From Fragilaria crotonensis (taxonomy: Eukaryota; Bacillariophyta; Fragilariophyceae; Fragilariales; Fragilariaceae), in contig JAKSYS010000232.1 in the NCBI GenBank assembly GCA_022925895.1, forward strand, positions 18,339 to 82,338: DNA of 64,000 bases. The letters are read 5' to 3'. A program made the translations under genes and the position numbers. Position 1 is the stretch's first letter. Each line of letters starts with the position of its first letter. The notes below the pieces were generated by a model that was not told the DNA's origin, ran no database searches, and saw only the letters and a list, made by a program, of their open reading frames with translations. Below are positions 19,733 to 29,025 of this stretch, piece by piece.

Positions 19733-21280
19733 ATGAACGATAACTTCCCGTCACAACTCCTCCAAGCCCTTTCGCTGGTATCATCAACTGAGTCATCATA
19801 TCAATCTTCCAATCATCGTTTCGCTTTGGAGGAATGCAACAGAGCATTTGAAGCAGCTTCTCCTTCAACATTATCGACATTGCCAGCGCCGTCCAATTCG
19901 TTGTTGCACAAGGTGACACATGTCCTGGAATCGATGCTCCTTCAGGATATTCCAAACGACTCGGACGATACCGGTAGTGCAAGTGGTACAGGCAACTCGG
20001 AGACGTTGGTGTACTCAGAGTACTTGAGAGCCGCCAAGAATTTGTTGCGATGGAATTTAATATGGCAGAGTCTGCAACCGATCAGCGCAATGTCAACTCC
20101 AGCACCGACACCAGCGGCGGTGTCAGGATTGGATGATGATAACCAGGACGAAGGTGGCAGCGGCGAAAACCTGAATAGCAACAATGGAAATCCATTCGAG
20201 GCATTGCAACGGTTCAGCATGTTGAGTTTGTACATGTCTCATCTCAACGCCAGTATTGGAATCCCATCTCGTCAGGAGGAGGCACGGTATGCCACCCTTT
20301 GCCTCTTGCATGCCACGTACCATAATACCATTGATACCAGTAACAAGGAACAACAAGAAGAGCAACAGCAATCCCCACTCGAATACCTGGTCCAAGATCT
20401 CTCGTATTTACAAATCTTTTGCAAGGTCATGTTGAATGTGGCATCCACTCGAGCTGTACAATTGGCCAATCTACGACTGCTACATAACTTGATGGTCTCG
20501 CTCCCATCCTTTGTCAAGGATCTTCATCAATGCAAACTGAGCGACGCCTACGACGAGGACAACAAAAACGCTGTTGTTCCGCTGACGAATATCAACACCG
20601 TTCAGGACTTGTTGCTGTATCATGTCGACGTGTGCACGTCTGTGGAGGACGGTGGTGGCGACGACAATGACGACCGCCACCAGGAGGTTGTCACCGAACT
20701 CACACGCATTCTCTACATTCTACGTGCTGGCAGAACAATGGACGCACAACTCCTGAAAAGATTGTTGCTTCTACCAGAAAGTCGACTACTTGCAATTATG
20801 CTCCTCACCGATACCCCGACAGCAGCTGTGATCGAGATGGATGTAAAATCCATATTGATGGACGCTTTCGAAGCTCAGGTATCAGCCGTTGTGGACCAGA
20901 CCTTGCTAGGGACGGAGGCTACCAGCGCATTGACTCCCGTTCTAATGCTGTTTAACAACGTTTGCCAAAACCACATTGAGTTCCGACAAGCAACTCGCAG
21001 TCGCATCTTCCCGAATCCCATCGACTCGTCTTCGGCGGCTGGAAATCCAAACGACACAAGAATGACACCGGCAGACGCTCCTCCGGGAACTCTCCGCAAC
21101 AGATGCATTCGATTGTTGTCATGGACCGAATCTCACACGAAACGTTGGATGGCAGAACTGCTGTGGATTGTGTGTGACGGAAATGCCGAGGAATATGTGC
21201 AACGAGTGGGATTGGGAAATGCCATGCCCCTATTAAACGCCCGTGGATTGATGGAATTACCAACAACTGACCAATCATGA
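19733..21280 (+). CDS. Ric8/synembryn-like protein
   Basis: 515 residues, no intron, ATG at 19733. The protein is mostly helical, as expected for an armadillo-like fold. The best family signal is at the C-terminus: a helix with MAELLWIVCDGNAEEYVQRVG, then GNAMPLLNARGLM. This matches the Ric8 ending, where a hydrophobic helix with LFxLC is followed by GYGNAAGLLA.RGL. LLLLPESRLLAIMLL earlier fits an armadillo helix pair. Ric8 proteins act in the cytoplasm as chaperones and exchange factors for G-protein alpha subunits. Low-complexity Asp/Gly and Gln/Glu insertions are present near residues 135-150, 205-215 and 305-315. The assignment rests on the C-terminal motif and general layout, so it is moderate. 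Confidence 0.6.
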   Translation: MNDNFPSQLLQALSLVSSTESSYQSSNHRFALEECNRAFEAASPSTLSTLPAPSNSLLHKVTHVLESMLLQDIPNDSDDTGSASGTGNSETLVYSEYLRAAKNLLRWNLIWQSLQPISAMSTPAPTPAAVSGLDDDNQDEGGSGENLNSNNGNPFEALQRFSMLSLYMSHLNASIGIPSRQEEARYATLCLLHATYHNTIDTSNKEQQEEQQQSPLEYLVQDLSYLQIFCKVMLNVASTRAVQLANLRLLHNLMVSLPSFVKDLHQCKLSDAYDEDNKNAVVPLTNINTVQDLLLYHVDVCTSVEDGGGDDNDDRHQEVVTELTRILYILRAGRTMDAQLLKRLLLLPESRLLAIMLLTDTPTAAVIEMDVKSILMDAFEAQVSAVVDQTLLGTEATSALTPVLMLFNNVCQNHIEFRQATRSRIFPNPIDSSSAAGNPNDTRMTPADAPPGTLRNRCIRLLSWTESHTKRWMAELLWIVCDGNAEEYVQRVGLGNAMPLLNARGLMELPTTDQS

Positions 21281-21517
21281 CTCATCCTGACAACGTTGTT
21301 ACAACGAACCGTATTGACTACTGTACAACGTTGTCTCCACCAATAAATGCCCTATAGCTAAAGTAGCACGCTAACGTTAGGTTTACGGAAAACTCCAAAC
21401 TCCAAGTTTTTCTGCCGTTCCATCGCGTCGAACGCATTGAGATTAACCCGTGCTACTTCCCGGAGCATTAATTATTTTACCTGCCAAAACAAGGTGCTGT
21501 ATCGCGCTCTCGCGCTC

Positions 21518-22921
21518 TCAAATGACTAGCTGCATGCATGCCGGTCCCGACCCACGGCTGGCAAGCCAAGCACCGAGCATGCTAAAGCTACCCCTCCCCT
21601 TGACAATGCACGTCGCTTGTGCCATGACCAACACGTCGGCCCAAACAGCCAAACTCCCCTCCAAATCATTCAACCCGGGCCCAGACCGATCCACATGAAT
21701 AATTTTGGTATCCGCATACCTTACCACTGTGGGATCCTTATCGTATAGTATCTTTTTCGCCTTGGCATCGTCCGACACGACGACAATGGGAAAGTTGTTG
21801 TTGGTATTATTGTTGTTGGATTGGAGCATTCCACGCCTCACCATTTTGGCATTGCCAAACAAATTATCCAAATCATCCCTTGTAAATCGATCGGCATCTT
21901 TCCACCGCACCCCATCTCCTCCAGTCCGTGCATGGACCACCATGTATGGTATTGTCGCACTCGTGGTGCTACTCATCGTCATCCTTGTGGCGTTGTGGTT
22001 AAAATGAATTCCCAACTGTTCTCGCAAGGCCACAGTCGTGGCAACCAGTTGTGGCGATGGTCGGTACAGGGTACTAAAGATTTGCTTGTACAAATTTCCT
22101 GGCACTCCGGCACCGCGACCCACCCCGTGTGCGGCCAAGAGGGATCGGACCTCTGGAGATCGCCACTGGTGTTCCAAATTGACTGGACTGTTGGCCTCTA
22201 TGCGAAGGACAGGAATGTGAGATAGGGATTGGAATTTGGAGGGTGTGTCCAGGACGGGTGGATTCTTGTTGCGTAGTTTCATGAGTTTTGATTTGAGATC
22301 ATTCAGATGAGGTGGGAACCAGTTCCATTGGATGCGATTGGGTTGTAGAATTAGTTCCAGTTGGATGGGGAATGTAATGTCAATCAAGAAAATGCGATTG
22401 GTAATGATTGCCACTATGAAAGATGCCATGATGGCACGTTGTCGATTTCCCGTTCCGGAACATGATTTGTGACAAGTGAAGATTAGATACTTGTTTTGGT
22501 CGGTATCCTTGGTTTGCTGATGCGCATTGCGGAGTGATTCGTTATGAAATTTTACGTATGCCTCCATCCATGGAGGTATTGATGTATCAATATTGGGGGC
22601 AGCGACACTCCAGGGAAGAGCATTTGTTAGGTCGTTCTTGGAGGGAGTTACTGGTAGATCTGTTGATTGAGACGATTCCCGAGGAACAGAGACGACAGTT
22701 TCGGCTGCATTCCTTGTGCCAAGTGGATCAGCCTTTTTCCGTATTGCTTGACTGAGGTTATCTTGAGGGAGACGGCTAACGTCACGTACAAGATCGATCG
22801 GCAAGACTGGATCTGGAGGTGAACACATGCTGAACAAAAATATTACAAGACCAAGCGCTGCAACGATCGCAAGTTGAAACCTTCTCGTTTGCTTAGAGTT
22901 TCGGACTCTAGCGAAACGCAT
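21518..22921 (-). CDS. Type II membrane glycosyltransferase, fucosyltransferase-like
   Basis: 467 residues. A short basic N-terminus is followed by one membrane segment at about residues 15-33 (LAIVAALGLVIFLFSMC), the layout of a Golgi type II enzyme. A Ser/Pro-rich stem runs to about 135. The catalytic part starts at YLIFTCHKSCSGTGNRQRA, then IVAIITNRIFLIDITFP. This GNR...TNR.F.ID pattern is shared by several fucosyltransferase families with donor-binding Arg residues. Later words are MVVHARTGGD and DVLVMAQATCIVKGRGSFSMLGAW, matching the HxRxGD and S.FS.LAA segments of O-fucosyltransferase-like enzymes. Donor and acceptor are not known; GDP-fucose is inferred. The start is the only ATG placed before the membrane segment. 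Confidence 0.6.
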   Translation of the reverse strand: MRFARVRNSKQTRRFQLAIVAALGLVIFLFSMCSPPDPVLPIDLVRDVSRLPQDNLSQAIRKKADPLGTRNAAETVVSVPRESSQSTDLPVTPSKNDLTNALPWSVAAPNIDTSIPPWMEAYVKFHNESLRNAHQQTKDTDQNKYLIFTCHKSCSGTGNRQRAIMASFIVAIITNRIFLIDITFPIQLELILQPNRIQWNWFPPHLNDLKSKLMKLRNKNPPVLDTPSKFQSLSHIPVLRIEANSPVNLEHQWRSPEVRSLLAAHGVGRGAGVPGNLYKQIFSTLYRPSPQLVATTVALREQLGIHFNHNATRMTMSSTTSATIPYMVVHARTGGDGVRWKDADRFTRDDLDNLFGNAKMVRRGMLQSNNNNTNNNFPIVVVSDDAKAKKILYDKDPTVVRYADTKIIHVDRSGPGLNDLEGSLAVWADVLVMAQATCIVKGRGSFSMLGAWLASRGSGPACMQLVI

Positions 22922-23080
22922 CCTGGCAGTGATAACTGCAGTATAGAGTATAGAAAGGCAATTCGATGATCAACTTGCTGTGTCCATGTCCATAGCTCAT
23001 TGTTCACCCCGTTCATGACGTGACATGAAATGACTACTGTCGTAGAGAGACATTCCACGTACTGTAGCATTATAGGATTG

Positions 23081-23113
23081 GATCCGATTAGGTTTCACCA
23101 ATTTGACGTCAGC
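23081..23113 (+). repeat. Element A terminal inverted repeat, left
   Basis: 33 bp beginning GATCCGATTAGGTTTCACC and ending in TGACGTCAGC, so it contains a perfect CRE-type TGACGTCA. It matches 25327-25359 in inverted orientation, with a difference in the second base. Confidence 0.9.
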
Positions 23114-23382
23114 GCCCACGTCATAGTAATAATCTACAGTGAGACCTCCTGTAGAAGAATTTTGAAGACATCGGAAATTTGAATGGCTGACAAAACACGG
23201 AATCTTTGTTGTTGACTTCTATCGGTGCTTTTCCTAATGCGCATGCCAAGCCTTTGTCATGTCAGATAGATAACTGCTACTCTTCTCCTTCTATCAGTGA
23301 TTCATGTGTTTCCCTTTTGAATCTTCATGTGTTTCCCTTTTGAATCACTCGAGTACTACACTGTACTGCAACAGTACTACCG

Positions 23383-24494
23383 TACTCAAAGGACTATTTG
23401 CCATTGTACTGTACTGCTGTTACTGGTACTGTGACGACTATTTGAAGATCGAATTTCGATCACCAAATAGTCGCCATTGTACTGTACTGCTGTTACTGGT
23501 ACTGTGACGACTATTTGAAGATCGAATTTCGATCACCAAATAGTCGCCATTGTACTGTACTGGTGTTACTGGTACTGTGACGACTATTTGAAGATCAAAT
23601 TTCGATCACCAAATAGTCGCCATTGTACTGTACTAGTGTTACTCGTACTGTGACGACTATTTGAAGATCAAATTTCGATCACCAAATAGTCGCCATTGTA
23701 CTGTACTGGTGATACTCGTACTGTGACGACTATTTGAAGATCGAATTTCGATCACCAAATAGTCGCCATTGTACTGTACTGCTGTTACTCGTACTGTGAC
23801 GACTATTTGAAGATCAAATTTCGATCACCAAATAGTCGCCATTGTACTGTACTGGTGTTACTCGTACTGTGACGACTATTTGAAGATCGAATTTTGATCA
23901 CCAAATAGTCGCCATTGTACTGTACTGGTGTTACTTGTACTGTGACGACTATTTGAAGATCGAATTTCGATCACCAAATAGTCGCCATTGTACTGTACTG
24001 GTGTTACTCATACTGTGACGACTATTTGAAGATCGAATTTCGATCACCAAATAGTCGCCATTGTACTGTACTGGTGATACTCGTACTGTGACGACTATTT
24101 GAAGATCGAATTTCGATCACCAAATAGTCGCCATTGTACTGTACTGGTGTTACTCATACTGTGATGACTATTTGAAGATCAAATTTTGATCACCAAATAG
24201 TCACCATTGTACTGTACTGGTGATACTCGTACTGTGACGACTATTTGAAGATCGAATTTCGATCACCAAATAGTCGCCATTGTACTGTACTGGTGTTACT
24301 CATACTGTGACGACTATTTGAAGATCGAATTTCGATCACCAAATAGTCGCCATTGTACTGTACTGGTGATACTCGTACTGTGACGACTATTTGAAGATCG
24401 AATTTCGATCACCAAATAGTCGCCATTGTACTGTACTAGTGTTACTCGTACTGTGACGACTATTTGAAGATCAAATTTCGATCACCAAATAGTA
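23383..24494. repeat. Element A hairpin array: 15 units of 73 bp
   Basis: The word GACTATTTGAAGATC recurs every 73 bp from 23436 to 24458, giving 15 units. Each unit contains a near-perfect palindrome of about 38 bp, GACTATTTG..GATCGAA paired with TTTCGATC..CAAATAGTC, followed by a 35-bp spacer that ends ...ACTGTACTGGTG...ACTGT. The units differ at only a few positions (for example CTG/GTG, CGT/CAT), so the array is young or homogenised. The unit is the reverse complement of that in the first array of element B. Confidence 0.95.
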
Positions 24495-24668
24495 GTCCCC
24501 ATCCTACTCATGATGTCGAACAAGAACGAAAGTTGTTTTTAATTCTACTAAATGTACTACTTCGTGTGCTGTACATCAACAAAATTATCAGAAACATCAG
24601 TTTCATGTCCAGAACAGAGGTCGTTGAGTGGTGCCTCAGGCAAGTGGATCTCTTGCGACATTGATTAG

Positions 24669-25089
24669 CTAGGACCAAATAATGTGCTTGGAACCTTTGT
24701 ACATAGAAGTAGTGTACTGAAAGAGGTCATACTTGGTTTCCAATGATACATTGAAATCGGTTGCATGACAAAAATGACCTTTGAAAGGCAAAGAAGCAGT
24801 CCATGACATAGCCTTGAGAGCAGATAGAGTCTGATCCACTGGATGTGGATCCTGCATCAATGGTCCTTCTTGCTTGTTGTGGATGATCCTAAAGAGAACA
24901 AAACAGGGGGGTTGGTTACAGAATAATCGGTAGGTGGGTGCTGTAGTAACGCAAAATGGCAACAGACAGAGAGCGAACAAGAGCAAAAACAGAACAACAG
25001 CAACAAGAGAAACAAAAGCAGCAAGGAGAGCAAGAACAACAAGAGAAACAAGAATGACAGGGAGACAAAGTGCCGTACCATCGTGGTTG
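24669..25089 (-). pseudogene. Element A: leftover 5' part of the MULE transposase gene
   Basis: A short first exon ending in ATG, a probable intron (GTACGG...CTTTAG) and the beginning of exon 2 are conserved with element B (QDPHPVDQTLSALKAMSWTASLP, then YDLFQYTTSMYKGSKHI). Relative to B, A has a net frameshift just after the intron. The coding sequence ends at the internal deletion, where it joins the last part of the same gene. Confidence 0.6.
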
Positions 25090-25326
25090 TGAAATATCAA
25101 AATTATGAGTTTTGTGTGAGTAAACTTGAATCCACTACTGGTACCCTGTTATATACACATCTAGACACGATCATTTTTATTTCTATTCAAACAAATGTGG
25201 CGCTGATTTATGTTCCTTATCTAGAACGTAGTTTTGCACAAGAGGTGGTTTGAAAAGTGGGCGCTGAGAAAATCAAAGATAAAGATTCCGTACAAGTTAA
25301 ATTCCGCAACAAAAGTGCTGAAAAGT

Positions 25327-25359
25327 GCTGACGTCAAATTGGTGAAACCTAATCGGACC
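25327..25359 (-). repeat. Element A terminal inverted repeat, right
   Basis: Inverted partner of 23081-23113, again carrying TGACGTCA. Confidence 0.9.
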
Positions 25360-25690
25360 CGCTACAGTACTTGTACTCGAACCTTATCTATGCTACAGTA
25401 GAAGTAATGTACCAGGTCTATAGGTAGCGTAGTTAGAATCTGAAATCCCTTAATCCAAAAAAGCGATCTAAATTTTCAATTTTGACGCGCCGAATGACGA
25501 ATCTGTTCAAGGTAACAAGACTCCTCCTTCCCTCAACTTGGTGCGAATTGCGATTACGACATTGAGGTTGACACCGAACTTCCCGTGCTACGACAGAACA
25601 AGAACATCACCATTGCTGCGATATGACTAAGCACAATCGGTGAGCTATCGCAATCTGCACCGCCCTCATCTCTGTGAATCGGTCGTCATC
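25360..25690. other. Intergenic, upstream of cysteine hydrolase 1
   Basis: No gene was recognised in the 330 bp between the element A end and the hydrolase start. The first 60 bp contain GTAC-type short palindromes. Confidence 0.4.
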
Positions 25691-26480
25691 ATGGAGAAGT
25701 ATGTCCCAGCCGATCCTTACAAGTGGCCCTTCAATGGGAACTTGACGCCGTCCAACACGTGTATAATTGTAATCGGTACGTTTACCAATGTTACCAAATG
25801 TTTGGTGAACAAGAAGCCACCATGTCATACAGTTATGCATAGCCTGTGACAGCTAAACCATAGCATATTCTCCAGACATGCAGGTGGATTTCTGTAGTCC
25901 CGGCGGCTACGTTGACATGATGGGCTACGACCTTAGTTTAACTCGTGCACCCATCGAGCCAATCTCAAAAGTTCTTGCCTGCATGCGAAACGAGGGGTAT
26001 CACGTCTTGCATACTCGTGAAGGACATCGACCTGATATGGCGGATTGTCCTCCAAACAAGGTCTGGAGAAGCAAACAAATTGGTGCCGAAATCGGTTCAA
26101 TGGGACCGTGTGGGCGTATTCTTATCAAAGGTGAACCCGGCTGGGAAATTATTCCAGAACTCGCCCCTCTGGATGACGAAATCGTTATCGATAAACCTGG
26201 TAAAGGATCCTTTGTTGCGACGAACCTAGATCTCATTCTCCGATCAAAGGGAATTGTCAACATCATCCTTGCAGGGGTTACCACCGATGTTTGCGTACAT
26301 ACAACCATGCGGAATGCTAACGATATGGGATACGAATGCCTTCTCCTGGAAGACTGTTGCGCCGCAACTGATCCTCTCAACCACGATGCTGCCATTTCCA
26401 TGATCAAGAAGCAGGGCGGTGTTTTCGGATCAGTGTCAGACTCGGAGAAGCTCATTGCTGCTCTGGCGTCTTCTGACTAG
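25691..26480 (+). CDS. Isochorismatase-family cysteine hydrolase 1
   Basis: Two exons, 25691-25775 and 25876-26480, with a 100-bp GTACG...CCAG intron, giving 229 residues. The family triad is visible: Asp in IVIDMQVDF (made across the splice), Lys in IDKPGKGSF, and the nucleophile Cys in [12 protein letters not shown]. These enzymes hydrolyse amide or vinyl-ether bonds. The words [21 protein letters not shown] and the overall length fit the amidohydrolase branch (RutB or biuret-hydrolase type), but the substrate is not fixed by the sequence. No targeting signal is visible, so the cytosol is likely. The first exon start is the ATG at 25691. A paralogue with the same triad follows 1.6 kb downstream. 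Confidence 0.85.
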
Positions 26481-26603
26481 ACTGAATTGTAGATTGTAGC
26501 ACTACTCAATTAGTTTGTTGGAATGAATTTGTCTGAAATAACTTCTCGATATTAAAATTGTGTTCATTGTTCTGACTGTGAACGTTGATCATCCAAGGTT
26601 GAC

Positions 26604-27563
26604 TTAACTTGTGACCATCTCCAGCATGATGCCAGCATCGAAATCAAGAGTGTAACCACTTTTCTTGAAAACCTCCAATGCTTCCTCGGCAGTGAAGGAA
26701 GTGTTAATCCTTGCCGTATCGTTGTCTACTCCGAATCGAATCTTCTCTTTGCACTGAAACGGCGGTCGATAGGTCGCTGCTTCCTCTTCGGTGGGTCGAT
26801 TGCTTTCGGCTTTTCGCACAGCCGCTCGTATGCCGTCCAAATATGCCTGGTAGGCCTCCCTGGCATCTGCCGGGCACGTTTCATCAGCACAGTTCATACC
26901 TATCATGGCAGCTCGACCTTGATCGTCCACGCCGGCCCATTTCGCAAGCGACTCTGGGAAGTTAGTCACTTCCGTGCCATCCTCCTTGACGTACAGGACA
27001 GGACTGGGAACATGACTTTCATACTGAAACCATACAGCAGTCACTAAAGGTAGAGCGACGGAGTTCTTATTGGTCTTGCCTTGTTGTTCGATCAATCGCG
27101 AGAAGAGAGATTTCACAGCCGGTGTGGTTTCCTCTGCTAGCAAGTCGATTTGCCCCGTGTCAGGGGTGATGCTGAGAAACCGTGGTTCATTGTTCAAGAC
27201 CGACATGACTTGCCTCAAATCTACCAAATAAACCCAGTATTCATTGGCATGCTCGGCGCAGCCACTTGCAAAGACATTGCTGTTGATGATGGGTTGATCT
27301 GGTTCGAGGGTGTATTCCCTCCACCCTGACTGCATGACGTCTAAGAATGCCTTGTATCCTTTGACGAGTCCTCTGCCGACGTAGATGGCCTTGGATTCGT
27401 CCTCTAGGCCATGGTTGTAATTGAGTTTGGGTCTCCCTGTGAATCCGTCCTGAAGGCCGCCACTAACTCCAACAAGAAGATATTGACGATCCTTCACAGT
27501 AGTGTCCGCGATAGTTGTTGTTACCAGCAAAAAGGTGGCAAGGATAGTGTTGAGAGGTATCAT
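26604..27563 (-). CDS. Secreted or lumenal protein of unknown function
   Basis: 319 residues, no intron. The first 19-20 residues form a clear signal peptide (MIPLNTILATFLLVTTTIA, cut near ADT). The mature part has few cysteines: one in SGCAEHANEYWVY and pairs in NCADETCPADAREAYQ and FQCKE. The repeated acidic and aromatic words do not match a family I recognise. The gene sits between the two cysteine-hydrolase paralogues on the opposite strand and is convergent with the first. It could act in the secretory path or outside the cell. No function is proposed. Confidence 0.75.
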   Translation of the reverse strand: MIPLNTILATFLLVTTTIADTTVKDRQYLLVGVSGGLQDGFTGRPKLNYNHGLEDESKAIYVGRGLVKGYKAFLDVMQSGWREYTLEPDQPIINSNVFASGCAEHANEYWVYLVDLRQVMSVLNNEPRFLSITPDTGQIDLLAEETTPAVKSLFSRLIEQQGKTNKNSVALPLVTAVWFQYESHVPSPVLYVKEDGTEVTNFPESLAKWAGVDDQGRAAMIGMNCADETCPADAREAYQAYLDGIRAAVRKAESNRPTEEEAATYRPPFQCKEKIRFGVDNDTARINTSFTAEEALEVFKKSGYTLDFDAGIMLEMVTS

Positions 27564-27865
27564 GTTGAGAAAAGTGGGCGGATACGGCCACTTTATATAT
27601 CCACTAGCTAGTTGGTGGTCTACTGGTTTATTGGAGTCTCGTCAATTTGTAGTGTGACGGACGAGTTGTCGAGCGATAACGACAGATCTCGTTGAACGTG
27701 TTGCAAGGTGCAATCCTCAGGTGGACGGAGTATGTTGAGAAGATACTCAGAGCACTTGTGAAAGAGTACACTCTCGCAATGTCATTTGTCTTGGTAGGTC
27801 GTGCTCTCCCAACTTCCGAAGGAAATCACATTCGGAGAGACGGAAGGAAAAACATCCATGACCTA

Positions 27866-27873
27866 TGACGTCA
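27866..27873. promoter_or_regulatory. CRE-type site TGACGTCA upstream of cysteine hydrolase 2
   Basis: A perfect TGACGTCA palindrome about 245 bp before the start codon at 28117. In diatoms, TGACGT sites bound by bZIP factors are known in CO2/cAMP-responsive promoters. Function at this gene is inference. Confidence 0.35.
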
Positions 27874-28116
27874 TACTCGGTCTTCTCCTTCCATTTTTTT
27901 CTCAGAAGTTGAGCCTTGAAGAGCATCTACGAGTACTGGAATACAGCATTGTTACAACTACAGTAGTAGAGGGGCCCTACAGTAATGGATCATCCGCTTC
28001 AGAGATAAACTACGTTTTCCACGATGCATCTCATTTTTCCGTCATCACGGACGAAGCCAAGGAAATTATCCCATACATAAAGTACAAGTACCGTCGAAAG
28101 AAAATTCATCTTGACA

Positions 28117-28882
28117 ATGTCGTCTTCTATGGTCCGCGTAACGATGGAGCCTGTCGATGGCGACATTGATCTGGCGCACACTGCCGTGCTCATCATTGAC
28201 ATGCAGAAGGATTTCCTCATACCCGGCGGCTTTGGAGCCATGCTCGGAAACGATGTCTCCAAATTGACACGTGCCGTGGGGCCCTGCAAGAAGGTACTCG
28301 AGGCGGCACGGGCGAAGCAGTTGCTGGTCATTCATACGCGTGAGGTGAGTTCGTCCTCTCTGTGTGAAATTGACTAGTTTTCAGTTCTGTACGCGTAACT
28401 TACATATCACACCGACACTCCAGGGGCACAGGCCTGACATGACCGATGTTCATCCGTGGAAGAACAATAAAATAGACCAGGATGGTGCGATTAAGCGCAC
28501 AATTGGAGAGCCTGGACCTATGGGGAGGATCTTGATTCGAGGAGAACCAGGACACGACATCATTGAAGAACTCTACCCGGAAGCGGGCGAGCCAGTCATC
28601 GACAAACCTGGTAAAGGATGTTTTTATGCAACGGATCTAGCTACAATCTTGGCAGCCAAGTCCATAACCACGCTCATTGTTATGGGTGTAACAACTGAGG
28701 TGTGCGTTCATACAACGATACGCGAAGCAAACGATCGAGGCTTTCATTGCATTGCGGTGTCTGACGCCTGTGCGTCATACATCGATGAATTCCACGAAGT
28801 GGGTTTAAGGATGATATCTGCGCAAGGAGGGATCTTCGGATCGGTCGCCGATTCCGACAGCATACTTGCTGCTCTTGTTTAA
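28117..28882 (+). CDS. Isochorismatase-family cysteine hydrolase 2
   Basis: Two exons, 28117-28344 and 28424-28882, with a 79-bp GTGAG...CCAG intron, giving 228 residues. The triad is Asp in IIDMQKDF, Lys in IDKPGKGCF and Cys in GVTTEVCVHTT. It is a diverged paralogue of the hydrolase at 25691. The intron positions differ: here the intron falls between HTRE and GHRPDM, whereas in the first gene it falls before the catalytic Asp. The two genes therefore are not a recent simple duplication, or introns were gained or lost after it. The start ATG at 28117 is the first in frame. Confidence 0.85.
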
Positions 28883-29025
28883 GCTGGATTCGATTTCAAT
28901 GAACACACAAATTCCTCAATGTGTCCAGCGCCCTTCCAATAGGGCTATTCTCCCTGCATTTTTGTCAAGTCAATTGATCATACGTTGCGCTTCTCTATTG
29001 AGACTGACCAGTAAAGTTAACAATT

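Larger units (their letters stand above)
23081..25359. mobile_element. Element A: 2.3-kb non-autonomous relative of element B
   Basis: The ends at 23081-23113 and 25327-25359 are 33-bp inverted repeats beginning GRTCCGATTAGG. The same ends bound element B at 47-59 kb. A lies in the opposite orientation to B. Its right part (25359 down to about 24665) matches B from 47125 to about 47811. Its next part matches B from about 50357, just before the hairpin array; its left 300 bp matches the right end of B. About 2.5 kb of transposase-coding sequence and the two other B genes are absent. No clear target duplication was found. It should depend on transposase supplied elsewhere. Confidence 0.85.

Noticed and set aside
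23383-24494. A CRISPR-like array
   Set aside because: The whole 73-bp unit, spacer included, is repeated. There are no unique spacers, no Cas genes, and the context is a eukaryotic transposon.
23060-25375. Target-site duplication of element A
   Set aside because: Flanks show CTGTAGC and GCTACAG, which are inverted, not direct, so they are not a target duplication.
27801-28169. Open frame of 122 codons before cysteine hydrolase 2
   Set aside because: It overlaps the real first exon in another frame and has no recognisable motif; probably promoter and 5' leader.
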